Assembly (NCBI RefSeq): GCF_900182925.1
Contig: NZ_LT900024.1
Location: 2,294,001-2,358,000, forward strand
Source: Psychrobacter sp. LV10R520-6
GTDB taxonomy: Bacteria > Pseudomonadota > Gammaproteobacteria > Pseudomonadales > Moraxellaceae
DNA length: 64,000 nt
Direction of reading: 5' to 3'
The notes under the pieces were generated by a model that was given only the letters and a program-made list of their open reading frames with translations, was not told the origin of the DNA and searched no databases. Below, piece by piece: positions 22,228 through 31,593 of the stretch. The stretch's first letter is position 1. Each line of letters begins with the position of its first letter. Made by a program: the position numbers and the translations under genes.

Positions 22228-22716
22228 CTACCACGCCGTTGCTATAAACGCCCCTATCAGCCATTCTGGTTGGTTATCTTTACCACTATCACCTTTATCA
22301 TCATTAATACTATTGGCAAGTTGCGCAATATCGTAGGCAATCACATCAAATCGACAGTCATAATGAGCATATGTAGGATGCTGATTTAAAAAGTATTTGG
22401 CGGTCTTGATAATCTTACGTTGTTTGGCTTTGGTAACGCTAAGTGCCGCATCACCGAAACTTGAACGTCGCCGCTGACGCACTTCAATAAACACCAGAGT
22501 CGACCACGCTTTTCCCGTCTCTAACATGATTAAATCTAGCTCGCCAACTTTGGGTTTCTGCCAATTTTGAGCAATCAGTACCAAGCCTTGTGCTTGTAGA
22601 AACGCACACGCCTGCTGCTCAAAATAGCTACCTTGGCGCTGCTTCGGTGAGGTTAGAGCCAGCGGGCGATGCGAGTTGCTTTTGTTAGGACTGCTCTTAA
22701 CATTGTGATTAGCCAT
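22228..22716 (-). CDS. yraN: YraN/UPF0102 endonuclease-fold protein
   Basis: UPF0102 proteins have a restriction-endonuclease-like fold of unclear role. Visible are GSYFEQQACAFLQAQG near the start of the domain, the acidic pair in VGELDLIM, and VFIEVRQRRRSSFGDA, which match the D..ExK-type core. The start at residue MANHNV is preferred over one 17 codons upstream. The C-terminus carries an extra Asp/Asn-rich patch. The gene is divergent from rsmI with about 190 bases between starts. Confidence 0.88.
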   Translation of the reverse strand: MANHNVKSSPNKSNSHRPLALTSPKQRQGSYFEQQACAFLQAQGLVLIAQNWQKPKVGELDLIMLETGKAWSTLVFIEVRQRRRSSFGDAALSVTKAKQRKIIKTAKYFLNQHPTYAHYDCRFDVIAYDIAQLANSINDDKGDSGKDNQPEWLIGAFIATAW

Positions 22717-22906
22717 AGAGTTCTGACTTTGCCTAATTAACAATTCATAATTATCATAGCACAACATGCTAAACTAACCACTTTCGCGTTTTTATTACTT
22801 ATTACTACCCGCTAACCCTTACTACCTGTTAATCTCTGCTTTTATCAGCGGCATTTTATCGGTAATGGCTCAGCATTATTTATTTTTTAACATCTTCGAG
22901 GTTTTC

Positions 22907-23893
22907 ATGTCTACCCCCACCACCATGCCGGCTTGTTTGTACATTGTTGCGACTCCAATTGGTAACTTAAGCGACATGACCCCGCGCGCTATCGATACCT
23001 TAAAGCAAGTCGCTATCATTGCTTGTGAAGACACGCGCACCTCAGGCAGGTTATTGTCGCATTTTGGCATTCATACTAAAGGCGATAGCAGCGATAGTAC
23101 TAGATCTAGTGATAACAACAGTTCTAACGATAAAAACAGACCTGATAATAAAAATAGTAGCTCTACAGATGGTAGCACTACGGACGATAAAGCCAAAGGT
23201 CATAACAAGCTGTGGGCGTATCACGAACATAACAGCGCGATTCAAACGCCCAAAATCATCGAGATGATTCAACAAGGTCATTCGGTCGCATTGATTAGTG
23301 ATGCGGGAACGCCACTGGTTAGTGACCCCGGTTATCAGTTGGTACAAGCCGCTCATGCCGCTGGCGTGGCCGTCTCCCCCATCGTTGGTGCATCGGCAGC
23401 GATTGCCGCGCTATCAGTAGCGGGTCTGCCTTCAGATCGTTTTAGCTTCATTGGCTTTTTGCCAGCAAAGACTCATGGACGCCAAAAACAATTAACTGAT
23501 TTGAAATCGCGCCCCGAAACGCTAATTTTTTATGAAGCGCCGCACCGTATTATAAAAAGCTTAGCAGATATGGCAGAAGTATTTGGATCAGAACGCGGAG
23601 TCACTTTTTGCCGTGAGTTGACCAAGACCTTTGAAACGGTTCATAAAAGCACACTTGGCGCGTTGATTGAATTCGTCAAAGCCGATGACAATCAGCAGCG
23701 CGGTGAAATAGTCGTGGTAGTCGCAGGCGATAACGCCGCGCAAGATGACGACGATATCAGTATTCACGATAAGCTATTACAGCGTCTTTTAGAAGATTTG
23801 TCAGTCAAAAAATCTGCCGCCTTGGCTGCAGATATTACTGGCGTAAAAAAGAACGCGTTATATCAGCGCTTGCTTGAATTACAATCTGAATAA
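22907..23893 (+). CDS. rsmI: 16S rRNA (cytidine-1402 2'-O)-methyltransferase
   Basis: RsmI methylates C1402 of 16S rRNA with SAM near the P site. The 328-residue product has LYIVATPIGNLSDMTPRAID near 9-28, the EDTRTSGRLL motif, and LISDAGTPLVSDPG in the tetrapyrrole-methylase fold. A GAGG site before 22907 favours this ATG over one 14 codons upstream. Between residues 60 and 105 there is a low-complexity insert rich in Ser, Asp, Asn and Lys that ordinary RsmI proteins lack. Confidence 0.94.
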   Translation: MSTPTTMPACLYIVATPIGNLSDMTPRAIDTLKQVAIIACEDTRTSGRLLSHFGIHTKGDSSDSTRSSDNNSSNDKNRPDNKNSSSTDGSTTDDKAKGHNKLWAYHEHNSAIQTPKIIEMIQQGHSVALISDAGTPLVSDPGYQLVQAAHAAGVAVSPIVGASAAIAALSVAGLPSDRFSFIGFLPAKTHGRQKQLTDLKSRPETLIFYEAPHRIIKSLADMAEVFGSERGVTFCRELTKTFETVHKSTLGALIEFVKADDNQQRGEIVVVVAGDNAAQDDDDISIHDKLLQRLLEDLSVKKSAALAADITGVKKNALYQRLLELQSE

Positions 23894-23950
23894 TAAAATG
23901 ACTATTTTATTGTTAATTTCATTTTAATAAAAAGCTTGGAGAAATGAGTA

Positions 23951-24973
23951 ATGTACGATGTGATGGCGATAGGTAATGCGTTGGTTGATCATGAATATGT
24001 ACTGAGCGATGTCGCATTAGAAGAGACTGAGCTGACCAAAGGCAATATGACCCTGGCAGGAATTGAAGAGCAGCAGCAACTGTTGGCGTATTTCCAGCTC
24101 GCCGAGATTGCGCCGTCAAAACAAGCCGGTGGCGGCTCAGCAGCCAATACTATGTTTGCCTTTGCTAGCTTAGGTGGTAAGCCCTTTTATGCTTGCCGCG
24201 TGGGTGATGATAAACAAGGCCAGTTTTATTTACAAGACTTGCATCAAGCGGGCGTTGCGACCTCAGAGCAGTCAATACATGCTGGCGGTGTGACCGGTTC
24301 ATGTGTGGTCGCGGTGACCGAAGACGGCGAGCGCACTATGCAAACCTATCTTGGCACCTCAAGCGACATTACCTCTGACAACGTCAACTTTGACGCGCTG
24401 ACGCAGGCAGATTGGCTATATTTAGAAGGCTACTTGGCGATGTCTGAAAGCATCCAGCCTGCCATGACCCAACTGCGCCAACAAGCGGGGATTCATGGCA
24501 CTAAAATCGCGGTGAGCTTTGCTGATCCAGCAGTAGTGAAATTTGCTAAAGACGGTCTTCTCAATATGCTCGGCAATAAGGTGGCAGTGATATTCTGTAA
24601 TAGCGAAGAGGCCAAGCTTTTTACGGATAAAAAACAAATCAAAGCGGCTGCACGCACCCTACTTGAGCATTGCCAAATTGCCGTGGTCACTGATGGTGCC
24701 AAGGGTGCCATTATCGCGCAAAAGCCTGAGAATGATAGCGACGATATCGCTATTCATGATGTTGCGGCACCAACCGTTACCAAGGTCATCGATACCAATG
24801 GCGCGGGTGATAACTATGCCGGTGCGTTTTTGTATGCGCTATCACAGCACTATAGTTTGCCAGAATGTGGTCGCCTTGCCAGCGAAATATCTGGACAAGT
24901 GATTCAGCAGTTCGGTCCGCGCTTAGAGTCGCAAGATTATCAAGATATTGCCCGCCGTGTTTTGTCTGCTTAA
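23951..24973 (+). CDS. PfkB-family sugar/nucleoside kinase
   Basis: A 340-residue ribokinase-fold kinase. The GGGSAANTMFAFASLGG motif near 60-76 and the C-terminal PfkB signature DTNGAGDNYAGAF with its catalytic Asp are intact. The N-terminal pattern (MYDVMAIGNALVDHEY) resembles adenosine kinase-like members, but the substrate cannot be settled from sequence. GGAGAAATG precedes the start. It follows rsmI by 57 bases and ends at a strong terminator. Confidence 0.85.
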   Translation: MYDVMAIGNALVDHEYVLSDVALEETELTKGNMTLAGIEEQQQLLAYFQLAEIAPSKQAGGGSAANTMFAFASLGGKPFYACRVGDDKQGQFYLQDLHQAGVATSEQSIHAGGVTGSCVVAVTEDGERTMQTYLGTSSDITSDNVNFDALTQADWLYLEGYLAMSESIQPAMTQLRQQAGIHGTKIAVSFADPAVVKFAKDGLLNMLGNKVAVIFCNSEEAKLFTDKKQIKAAARTLLEHCQIAVVTDGAKGAIIAQKPENDSDDIAIHDVAAPTVTKVIDTNGAGDNYAGAFLYALSQHYSLPECGRLASEISGQVIQQFGPRLESQDYQDIARRVLSA

Positions 24974-25032
24974 GTATTTAACTTATCCTTTGAGTTACTG
25001 AGCAAACAATTAAGCAAGCAATCGAACATTAA

Positions 25033-25063
25033 AAAAGCCCATATCAGACCGATATGGGCTTTT
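25033..25063. terminator. bidirectional intrinsic terminator
   Basis: A 13-bp perfect stem (AAAAGCCCATATC/GATATGGGCTTTT) with a five-base loop and T-runs on both strands, between the converging kinase gene and metY. Confidence 0.93.
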
Positions 25064-25110
25064 CTTATTCTATGAGCTACCTTGCGTTTAACTAAGCAAA
25101 AACTTGTAAA

Positions 25111-26421
25111 CTAAGCAGAAGCTAAGGCTTGTTCTAAGTCCGCTTTGATATCTTCAATATGTTCAATACCAATAGAAAGTCTTACCATATCTTCAGTGAC
25201 GCCTGCTTGTTGCAGCTCTTGCTCATTCAGCTGACGATGAGTAGTGGTTGCCGGATGACAGGCTAATGATTTGGCATCGCCGATATTCACTAAGCGTGTA
25301 ATCAGCTGCAAGGCATCAATAAAGCGCGCCCCTGCTTCGAGCCCACCTTTTACGCCAAAGGTAAGAATGGCCGATGGCGTGCCTTTCATATAGCGCTGAG
25401 CAAGCTCATGATCAGGATGATCAGGTAGACCCGCATATTTCACCCAAGCTACTTTGTCATGGTCGCGCAGATATTCAGCAACGGCTTGCGCGTTCTGTAC
25501 ATGACGCTCCATGCGTAAGCTCAACGTCTCCATTCCTTGCATGATGCTAAAGGCATTCAACGGACTTAGCGCAGCCCCAGTATTACGTAGCGGAGCCACA
25601 CGTGCACGAGCGATAAAGGCAGCAGCGCCCACGTCTTTTACGAAGTTTACGCCATGATAGCTGGCATCAGGGGTATTAAGTAGCGGGAAGCGCTCAGGAT
25701 AATCACCCCAAGGGAAGGTCCCACTATCGACAATTGCACCACCGATAGAGGTGCCCGTGCCGCTCATATATTTAGTCAATGAATGCACTACGATATCAGC
25801 ACCAAACTCAAACGGACGGCACAATGCTGGCGTGGCAACCGTATTATCAATGACTACAGGAACCCCATATTCATGGGCGATGTCACTCAACGCTTGAATA
25901 TCGACGATGTTACCCAGTGGATTACCGATACTTTCTGCAAAGATCATCTTGGTCTTATCGTCGATTAAATCGTGGATAGATTCAGGATTGGTATGATCAA
26001 AAAAGCGTACTTCGATACCTTGGCGCGGTAAGGCATGGGCAAATAAATTGTAGGTGCCGCCATATAGTGTTGAGGTAGTGACAATATTGTCGCCCATTTC
26101 ACAAATAGTCTGTATGGCATAGGTGATAGCTGCCATTCCTGAAGCCACTGCTAATCCGCCTATTCCACCTTCAAGTGCGGCAACACGTTCCTCTAACACC
26201 GCATTGGTCGGGTTCATAATGCGTGTATAAATATTGCCCGCGACCTTTAGGTCAAACAAATCAGCGCCGTGTTGAGTATCATCAAATGCATAAGAGCTGG
26301 TATGGTAGATGGGTACAGCGACTGCTTTGGTGGTTGGCTCCACGGTATAACCAGCATGAATTGCCAGCGTTTCAATACGCTGTTTTTGCGCTGATTGGTT
26401 ACTTGCTTGTTCGTCACTCAT
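25111..26421 (-). CDS. metY: O-acetylhomoserine sulfhydrylase
   Basis: This PLP enzyme makes homocysteine from O-acetylhomoserine and sulfide. The 436-residue product has the Cys/Met-metabolism PLP layout: NPTNAVLEERVAALEGG near 70-86, the PLP-binding lysine in VHSLTKYMSGTGTSIGG, and the insertion and length (about 430) of MetY rather than MetB/MetZ. AAGGAGCAC precedes the ATG. It is monocistronic, with terminators at both ends. Confidence 0.9.
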   Translation of the reverse strand: MSDEQASNQSAQKQRIETLAIHAGYTVEPTTKAVAVPIYHTSSYAFDDTQHGADLFDLKVAGNIYTRIMNPTNAVLEERVAALEGGIGGLAVASGMAAITYAIQTICEMGDNIVTTSTLYGGTYNLFAHALPRQGIEVRFFDHTNPESIHDLIDDKTKMIFAESIGNPLGNIVDIQALSDIAHEYGVPVVIDNTVATPALCRPFEFGADIVVHSLTKYMSGTGTSIGGAIVDSGTFPWGDYPERFPLLNTPDASYHGVNFVKDVGAAAFIARARVAPLRNTGAALSPLNAFSIMQGMETLSLRMERHVQNAQAVAEYLRDHDKVAWVKYAGLPDHPDHELAQRYMKGTPSAILTFGVKGGLEAGARFIDALQLITRLVNIGDAKSLACHPATTTHRQLNEQELQQAGVTEDMVRLSIGIEHIEDIKADLEQALASA

Positions 26422-26502
26422 AATGTGCTCCTTGGCATTAATTAAACGCTTTATTGATTAAATAATCATCTCTAAAAAAGCTATTGCCTAAACGTTAGCT
26501 AT

Positions 26503-26533
26503 AAAAAAAGCTGAATTAATAGTAACCCAGCTT
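26503..26533 (-). terminator. intrinsic terminator after nfuA
   Basis: On the minus strand an 11-bp stem (AAGCTGGGTTA/TAATTCAGCTT, with two G-U pairs) closes a four-base loop and is followed by seven Ts. It separates nfuA from metY. Confidence 0.78.
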
Positions 26534-26626
26534 CTTTATGAAAAGAATAGCAAATTTTTAATCGCTTAGTGAATAATATTCATAAGCCAGTAGCTACCCA
26601 TGTTGTTAACTGCTGTTATTTAACTT

Positions 26627-27301
26627 TTATTTGTAATAGGCATTTTCAGTACTAGTATGATCAGTCTCATCAACCACTTGCGTTAATTCTGGTACTTGCT
26701 GCTTCAGTTGCACTTCTACACCTTGACGCAAAGTCATATCGACTGCTGAACACCCTTGGCAACCGCCACCGAATTTTAATACGGCTGTGAGGCCAATACC
26801 TTCTTCTTCAATCAACTCTAGCAATTGTACGTCACCACCATGCGCGGCCAAACCCGGGTTGATTTCTGATTGCAATATATAGTTAATACGCTCTTCCACA
26901 CTGGCATCTGAACCAACTTTTGGCATTTTAGAGTTCGGCGCGCGGAAGGTCAACTGGCCACCGAAGCGGTCTTTATTATAGTCAATTACCGCATCTTCTA
27001 AATACGGTACTGAGGCGGCATCAATAAAGGCAGAAAAGTCTTCATAGCTGAATTGCAAATCAGCAATATCTTCTTCGCCTGGCTGATTATATGCCATGCA
27101 ACATTCAGCGCGCGGCGTACCAGGATGCTCGACAAAGATACGCACACCAATACCATCAGTATCTTGCTTAGATAATAGGTCAGCTAAGTAGCCTTGCGCT
27201 GCCTCAGTGATAGTGATGTTACTCTTAGTTTCAGTCTGCTCAAGATCCAAGGCTGATTCATAGTCCGCAGGCGCGGTATCTGTTGGGTTATGCTCACTCA
27301 T
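26627..27301 (-). CDS. nfuA: iron-sulfur cluster carrier NfuA
   Basis: NfuA receives and delivers 4Fe-4S clusters. Residues about 25-115 form a degenerate A-type domain and residues about 125-210 the Nfu domain, with the cluster-binding CxxC in [13 protein letters not shown]. The product has 224 residues from the second ATG; the first (27307) is only two bases from the GAGG, so the second is better spaced. Polar tails at both ends are slightly longer than in E. coli. Confidence 0.93.
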   Translation of the reverse strand: MSEHNPTDTAPADYESALDLEQTETKSNITITEAAQGYLADLLSKQDTDGIGVRIFVEHPGTPRAECCMAYNQPGEEDIADLQFSYEDFSAFIDAASVPYLEDAVIDYNKDRFGGQLTFRAPNSKMPKVGSDASVEERINYILQSEINPGLAAHGGDVQLLELIEEEGIGLTAVLKFGGGCQGCSAVDMTLRQGVEVQLKQQVPELTQVVDETDHTSTENAYYK

Positions 27302-27307
27302 AATCAT

Positions 27308-27839
27308 TCCTCATTCATTTGTAGGCGTTATGACATTAACGCCATATCTATCAGGGCTGCTGTGTCGTCAATTTAGGGAAATGTGAATAATATCGATTAT
27401 CGCAGCTTATCATTGAATCGGTCTAACCGCGATGACTATCAAATTATATCATCTATTATACCGCACTTAGAGGTTAATTCCGACCGCGCTACTGTGATTT
27501 AACGGCGACCGTTGCAAATGGTCATTATTGGTTTTTCTTATGATCACTTTCAAAATATAAGCGCATCTTATATAAACATTCTATCTTGAACACTGCGTCT
27601 GTTATTGTCTATATTAAGGCTGTTTTATTGATTATCAAGCTCTAACGCTTATGGGATATAAATTAGACACAGCATAAATTCAGTTCCTGTTTTTAACGTA
27701 TGATCAGCATACTTTAGTGATGTTTGTTTACTGTTTTTATAATAAGCACACCTTGCTAATAATCCAAGATCAATATAACGAACGGTCTAAACAAACGATT
27801 TAATTTGAATGAGATTACCTTTATGACTGAGTCAGTATT
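27308..27839. other. spacer before the alpha/beta hydrolase, no gene seen
   Basis: AT-rich DNA between divergent nfuA and the hydrolase gene. An ATG at 27824 opens only a six-codon frame whose TGA overlaps the hydrolase start codon. No repeat or RNA structure stood out. Confidence 0.4.
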
Positions 27840-28814
27840 ATGATTAAAGAAACCCTAAATCTAGTGACCACTAAAGATGGTGAACAGATCGCCGTTTGGA
27901 AAGTATTTGATAGCATCAGAGATAGTACTGTGGTTAATAGTCACGCGGCTAAAGAGCAGAATGTATTGTTGACTCATGGTACATTTTCGGACAAAAGAGT
28001 GTGTTTAGGAGTTGCAAAACATCTGGCGAAGCTTGGTCATACTTGCTATATCATGGAATGGCGCGGACATGGTGACAGCTCTATACCAAAAGACAAATTC
28101 AATTTTGAAACAGTGGCTTTCTATGATCTTGAGGCTACTTTTCGTTATTTATTTGATGGCTTAAAACTGGATAATTTGCATTGCGTCACCCATAGTGGCG
28201 GTGGTATTTGCTTGACTATGTATTTGACCCAAAAGCTTTTGATCCAAGACACGCAATACATTGATAAAATAAATAGCATCACTATGTTTGCTTGCCAAGC
28301 TTATGGTGCTGTGCTGAACCCCAAAAGCTACGCTAGAATCTTGCTGATTAAATCAATCACTCGGCTACTGGGCTACTTACCCGCAAAAAGGCTCAAATTA
28401 GGTACCATTAATGAAAGTTACCAGACTATGACTCAGTGGTATGACTGGAATCTGAATAAAAACTTTAAAAGCAGTTTGACCAAGCAAGATGTCAACTATC
28501 AAAACTCCCAACCTCAAAATACTCACTATCAAACTAGCAGTCATGATGACAGCTTTGATTATCGGCAGCACATGCCCAAAATTACTACACCCATTTATGC
28601 TATCAGTGCCAAAGGGGATAATTTTATTGCCCCGTCTAGTGGTTGTCAGCTATTTTTAAATGACTTTAACAACCCTGCTAACGACTTTCGTGAATTCTCA
28701 ATAAGTAATGGCAGTTTGGAAGATTACACTCATAGCCGAATAATAATGAGTCGTAACGCATCGAAAGAGATTTGGCCAACGGTTGCGGCATGGATTGAGA
28801 AACATGGGACATAG
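27840..28814 (+). CDS. alpha/beta hydrolase, function unknown
   Basis: The 324-residue product has the hydrolase pattern LLTHGTFSDKR near 51-61, EWRGHGDSS near 80-88, and a nucleophile elbow THSGGGIC (Ser near 120) in place of the usual GxSxG. A candidate acid (KGDNF) and histidine (YTHSR) lie in the last third. No signal peptide is seen. Resembles the part of the family acting on lipids or polyesters, but the substrate is not predictable. It lies 134 bases before the NAD salvage genes; cotranscription is possible. Confidence 0.7.
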   Translation: MIKETLNLVTTKDGEQIAVWKVFDSIRDSTVVNSHAAKEQNVLLTHGTFSDKRVCLGVAKHLAKLGHTCYIMEWRGHGDSSIPKDKFNFETVAFYDLEATFRYLFDGLKLDNLHCVTHSGGGICLTMYLTQKLLIQDTQYIDKINSITMFACQAYGAVLNPKSYARILLIKSITRLLGYLPAKRLKLGTINESYQTMTQWYDWNLNKNFKSSLTKQDVNYQNSQPQNTHYQTSSHDDSFDYRQHMPKITTPIYAISAKGDNFIAPSSGCQLFLNDFNNPANDFREFSISNGSLEDYTHSRIIMSRNASKEIWPTVAAWIEKHGT

Positions 28815-28948
28815 CAATTACACCTCGCGAAACATCTTTGCACTTGTCAGTAAGTTATGTGCTGTGTCAGTATTAGCGCCATTGAAAAATCATAAATAAA
28901 TAAATAATTGATAGTAATTGTTAAGTGTATTTCACGGAGTTGGCATTT

Positions 28949-30049
28949 ATGAGTGTATTATCGGAACAAGACCCAATGGCAAATCCAGCAGAAACCACAA
29001 TAGAAAGCCCAGTTGGTTTAAAAGAACAAGAAGATATTAAACACTATCGTTATCTGATATTTATCGGTCGTTTCCAGCCCTTTCATCGTGGTCATAAGGC
29101 CGTGATTGACGAGGCGTTAAAGCGCACTAATGACGTCATTATCCTGATTGGTTCAGCCAATTTACCGCGTAGCTTACGCAACCCATTTACCGTGGCTGAA
29201 CGGACAGCAATGATCAAAGGGGCGTACTCAGCTGATGAGGCGGCGCGTATTCATTGTGTGGCGCTAGATGATGCGCTATATAATGACACGCGCTGGTTAA
29301 AATATGTACAGGCCGCGGTAAGATCCGTTACCGGTGACTTACAGACCGATATCGGTTTGATTGGACATTCTAAAGACAACTCATCCTATTACCTCTCTCT
29401 ATTCCCCCACTGGGCATCAATTTCTGTTCCTAGTTATCATAATTTATCGGCTACCCCTATTCGTGACAGTTACCTGATGGGCGCAACGCCGACCTCTGAG
29501 CGCACGCCTGAATCGACTCGTAGAATATTAAACGACTTTAAAAAGACCACAGACTATCAGCAGCTGCACGAAGAAGCTGGCTTTATTGATAAATATAAAA
29601 AACAATGGGAATCCGCTCCTTATCCACCAACGTTTATGACTGCCGATGCCTTGGTAGTACAGTCAGGGCATATTCTGTTGGTAGAACGACGTAGCATGCC
29701 AGGGCGCAGCTTGTGGGCATTACCGGGCGGCTTTCTTAATCCAAAAGAAACGCTGTTTGATGCCTGTATTCGTGAGCTACGTGAGGAGACCCGTCTTAAA
29801 GTTCCTAAACCGGTATTGCGCGGCTCACGCCATAGTCAGCATACTTTTGATGACCCGTATCGCTCTGCACGCGGACGTACTATTACTCAAGCTTTTTACT
29901 TTCAGCTCAAGAACGACCCAAAAGGTCTGCCAAAGGTGAAAGGAGGTGACGATGCTGCGCAAGCATTTTGGTTGCCGCTGGCGGAGCTTGATGCCAAGAT
30001 GATGTTTGAAGACCATTATGCCATTATTATGAAGATGGTTGGGTTGTAA
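28949..30049 (+). CDS. nadM: bifunctional NMN adenylyltransferase/Nudix hydrolase
   Basis: The N-terminal half is a NadM-type nucleotidyltransferase that joins NMN and ATP to NAD: GRFQPFHRGH at 40-49 and the ISATPIRDS-like motif (SATPIRDS) near 167-174. The C-terminal half (about 230-350) is a Nudix domain with GGFLNPKETLFDACIRELREE at about 260-280; the box Gly after EE is replaced (EETRL), as in some NadM-Nudix proteins. Together 366 residues. Start chosen at 28949 because ACGGAG precedes it. Followed after 146 bases by nadV, giving nicotinamide-to-NAD in two steps. Confidence 0.93.
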   Translation: MSVLSEQDPMANPAETTIESPVGLKEQEDIKHYRYLIFIGRFQPFHRGHKAVIDEALKRTNDVIILIGSANLPRSLRNPFTVAERTAMIKGAYSADEAARIHCVALDDALYNDTRWLKYVQAAVRSVTGDLQTDIGLIGHSKDNSSYYLSLFPHWASISVPSYHNLSATPIRDSYLMGATPTSERTPESTRRILNDFKKTTDYQQLHEEAGFIDKYKKQWESAPYPPTFMTADALVVQSGHILLVERRSMPGRSLWALPGGFLNPKETLFDACIRELREETRLKVPKPVLRGSRHSQHTFDDPYRSARGRTITQAFYFQLKNDPKGLPKVKGGDDAAQAFWLPLAELDAKMMFEDHYAIIMKMVGL

Positions 30050-30195
30050 GGTACTTTTTTTGCGATGCTTTTTTGCTAAGTTATTATCCAAAAAAGCTTA
30101 ATAGCCTATTTTTACAGTCATTTTTTTAACACTGTTTTATTTCAACGTCCAAATCGATAGACGAAACGGGCCGTTAATAGCAGAGGAGTTCTGTG

Positions 30196-31593
30196 ATGTA
30201 CACCAGCAATCTTAATAACTTAATTCTTAATAGCGACAGCTATAAGACCTCACATTGGGTGCAATATCCACCCGGCAGTGAGTATTTGTCTAGCTATATT
30301 GAAGCCCGTAGCGGCGACTACGATGTGGTGTTCTTTGGGCTGCAAGCTTTTATTAAAGAGTATCTCAGCACACCGATCACCCATCAAGATATTGATGAAG
30401 CCGAAACCATCATTCACGCGCATGGTTTGACCTTTAACCGTGTAGATTGGGAACGTCTGGTTGATAAGCATGGCGGTTATTTACCGCTACGCATTGAAGC
30501 CATCCCTGAAGGCACTATTGCGCCCATATCCAATGTGGTCTGCCAGATAGTGAATACCGATCCCGAATTTTATTGGCTACCAAGTTACATTGAAACCGCC
30601 CTACTACGTGCGATTTGGTATCCTTCTACCGTGGCCAGTGTCTCGCGCTATTGCAAAAGCATCATTCGCCGTGCATTAGAAAAATCAGCGGACAATACAG
30701 AATCACTGATTTTTCGCCTGCATGATTTTGGTTCTCGCGGTGCCTCCAGTCATGAGTCAGTAGCGATTGGTAGCTTGGCACATTTGGTCAACTTTGCGGG
30801 TACAGACTCTATGACCGCCTTAGTTGCTGCCAGTCGCTGGTATCAAATGAGCGATGACATGCCAGCGTTTTCAATCCCTGCCGCTGAGCACAGTACCATG
30901 ACCGCATGGGGTCGCGATGGCGAAACGGCAGCATTTGCTAATATGATTGAACAGTTCGGCGGTGAAGGCAAGACCTTTTCGGTGGTGTCCGACAGTTACG
31001 ACTTATGGAATGCCATCGATAATATATGGGGCGACACTTTAAAAGACGATGTTAAAAATATGGGCGGCACCTTGGTTATTCGGCCTGATAGTGGTGAGCC
31101 GACTAAGGTCGTTCGTGAAGCCTTAGAGCGCTTGGCAGTGAAGTTTGGTACCACTATTAATAGTAAAGGCTATAAAGTTCTGCCCGATTATGTGCGTATT
31201 ATCCAAGGAGATGGCATCGGACCACAAAGCTTAAGTAAAATTATTAATGTGGTCATGGACGCGGGATTTAGCGCGGACAATATCACCTTTGGGATGGGCG
31301 GCGGTTTGCTGCAACAAGTCAATCGCGACACCATGAGCTGGGCAATGAAAGCCAGCGCCATATCTATCAACGGCACCTGGAAAGATATTTATAAAGATCC
31401 GGTCACCAGTCACTCTAAACGCTCTAAAAAAGGTCGATTGGCGTTGATAAAGGGCAGTAGTGGACAGCTGCAGACCATCAAAGCAGAAGATCTTAACGCT
31501 CATACTGACAATGTGTTGCGTGATGTTTATGTCGATGGTAAATTATTAATTGAAGACAGTCTGACTACGATTAGGGAGCGCGCTGGATGGTAA
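30196..31593 (+). CDS. nadV: nicotinamide phosphoribosyltransferase
   Basis: NadV (bacterial NAMPT) makes NMN from nicotinamide and PRPP, bypassing deamidation. The 465-residue product has the family's LNSDSYKTSHWVQYPPG opening, SRGASSHESVAIGSLAHLVNF near 175-195, IPAAEHSTMTAWG near 226-238, and VIRPDSGEP and GMGGGLLQQ near 295 and 374. GAGGAG precedes the ATG at 30196. The last seven bases overlap the start of the SGNH hydrolase gene. Confidence 0.95.
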   Translation: MYTSNLNNLILNSDSYKTSHWVQYPPGSEYLSSYIEARSGDYDVVFFGLQAFIKEYLSTPITHQDIDEAETIIHAHGLTFNRVDWERLVDKHGGYLPLRIEAIPEGTIAPISNVVCQIVNTDPEFYWLPSYIETALLRAIWYPSTVASVSRYCKSIIRRALEKSADNTESLIFRLHDFGSRGASSHESVAIGSLAHLVNFAGTDSMTALVAASRWYQMSDDMPAFSIPAAEHSTMTAWGRDGETAAFANMIEQFGGEGKTFSVVSDSYDLWNAIDNIWGDTLKDDVKNMGGTLVIRPDSGEPTKVVREALERLAVKFGTTINSKGYKVLPDYVRIIQGDGIGPQSLSKIINVVMDAGFSADNITFGMGGGLLQQVNRDTMSWAMKASAISINGTWKDIYKDPVTSHSKRSKKGRLALIKGSSGQLQTIKAEDLNAHTDNVLRDVYVDGKLLIEDSLTTIRERAGW

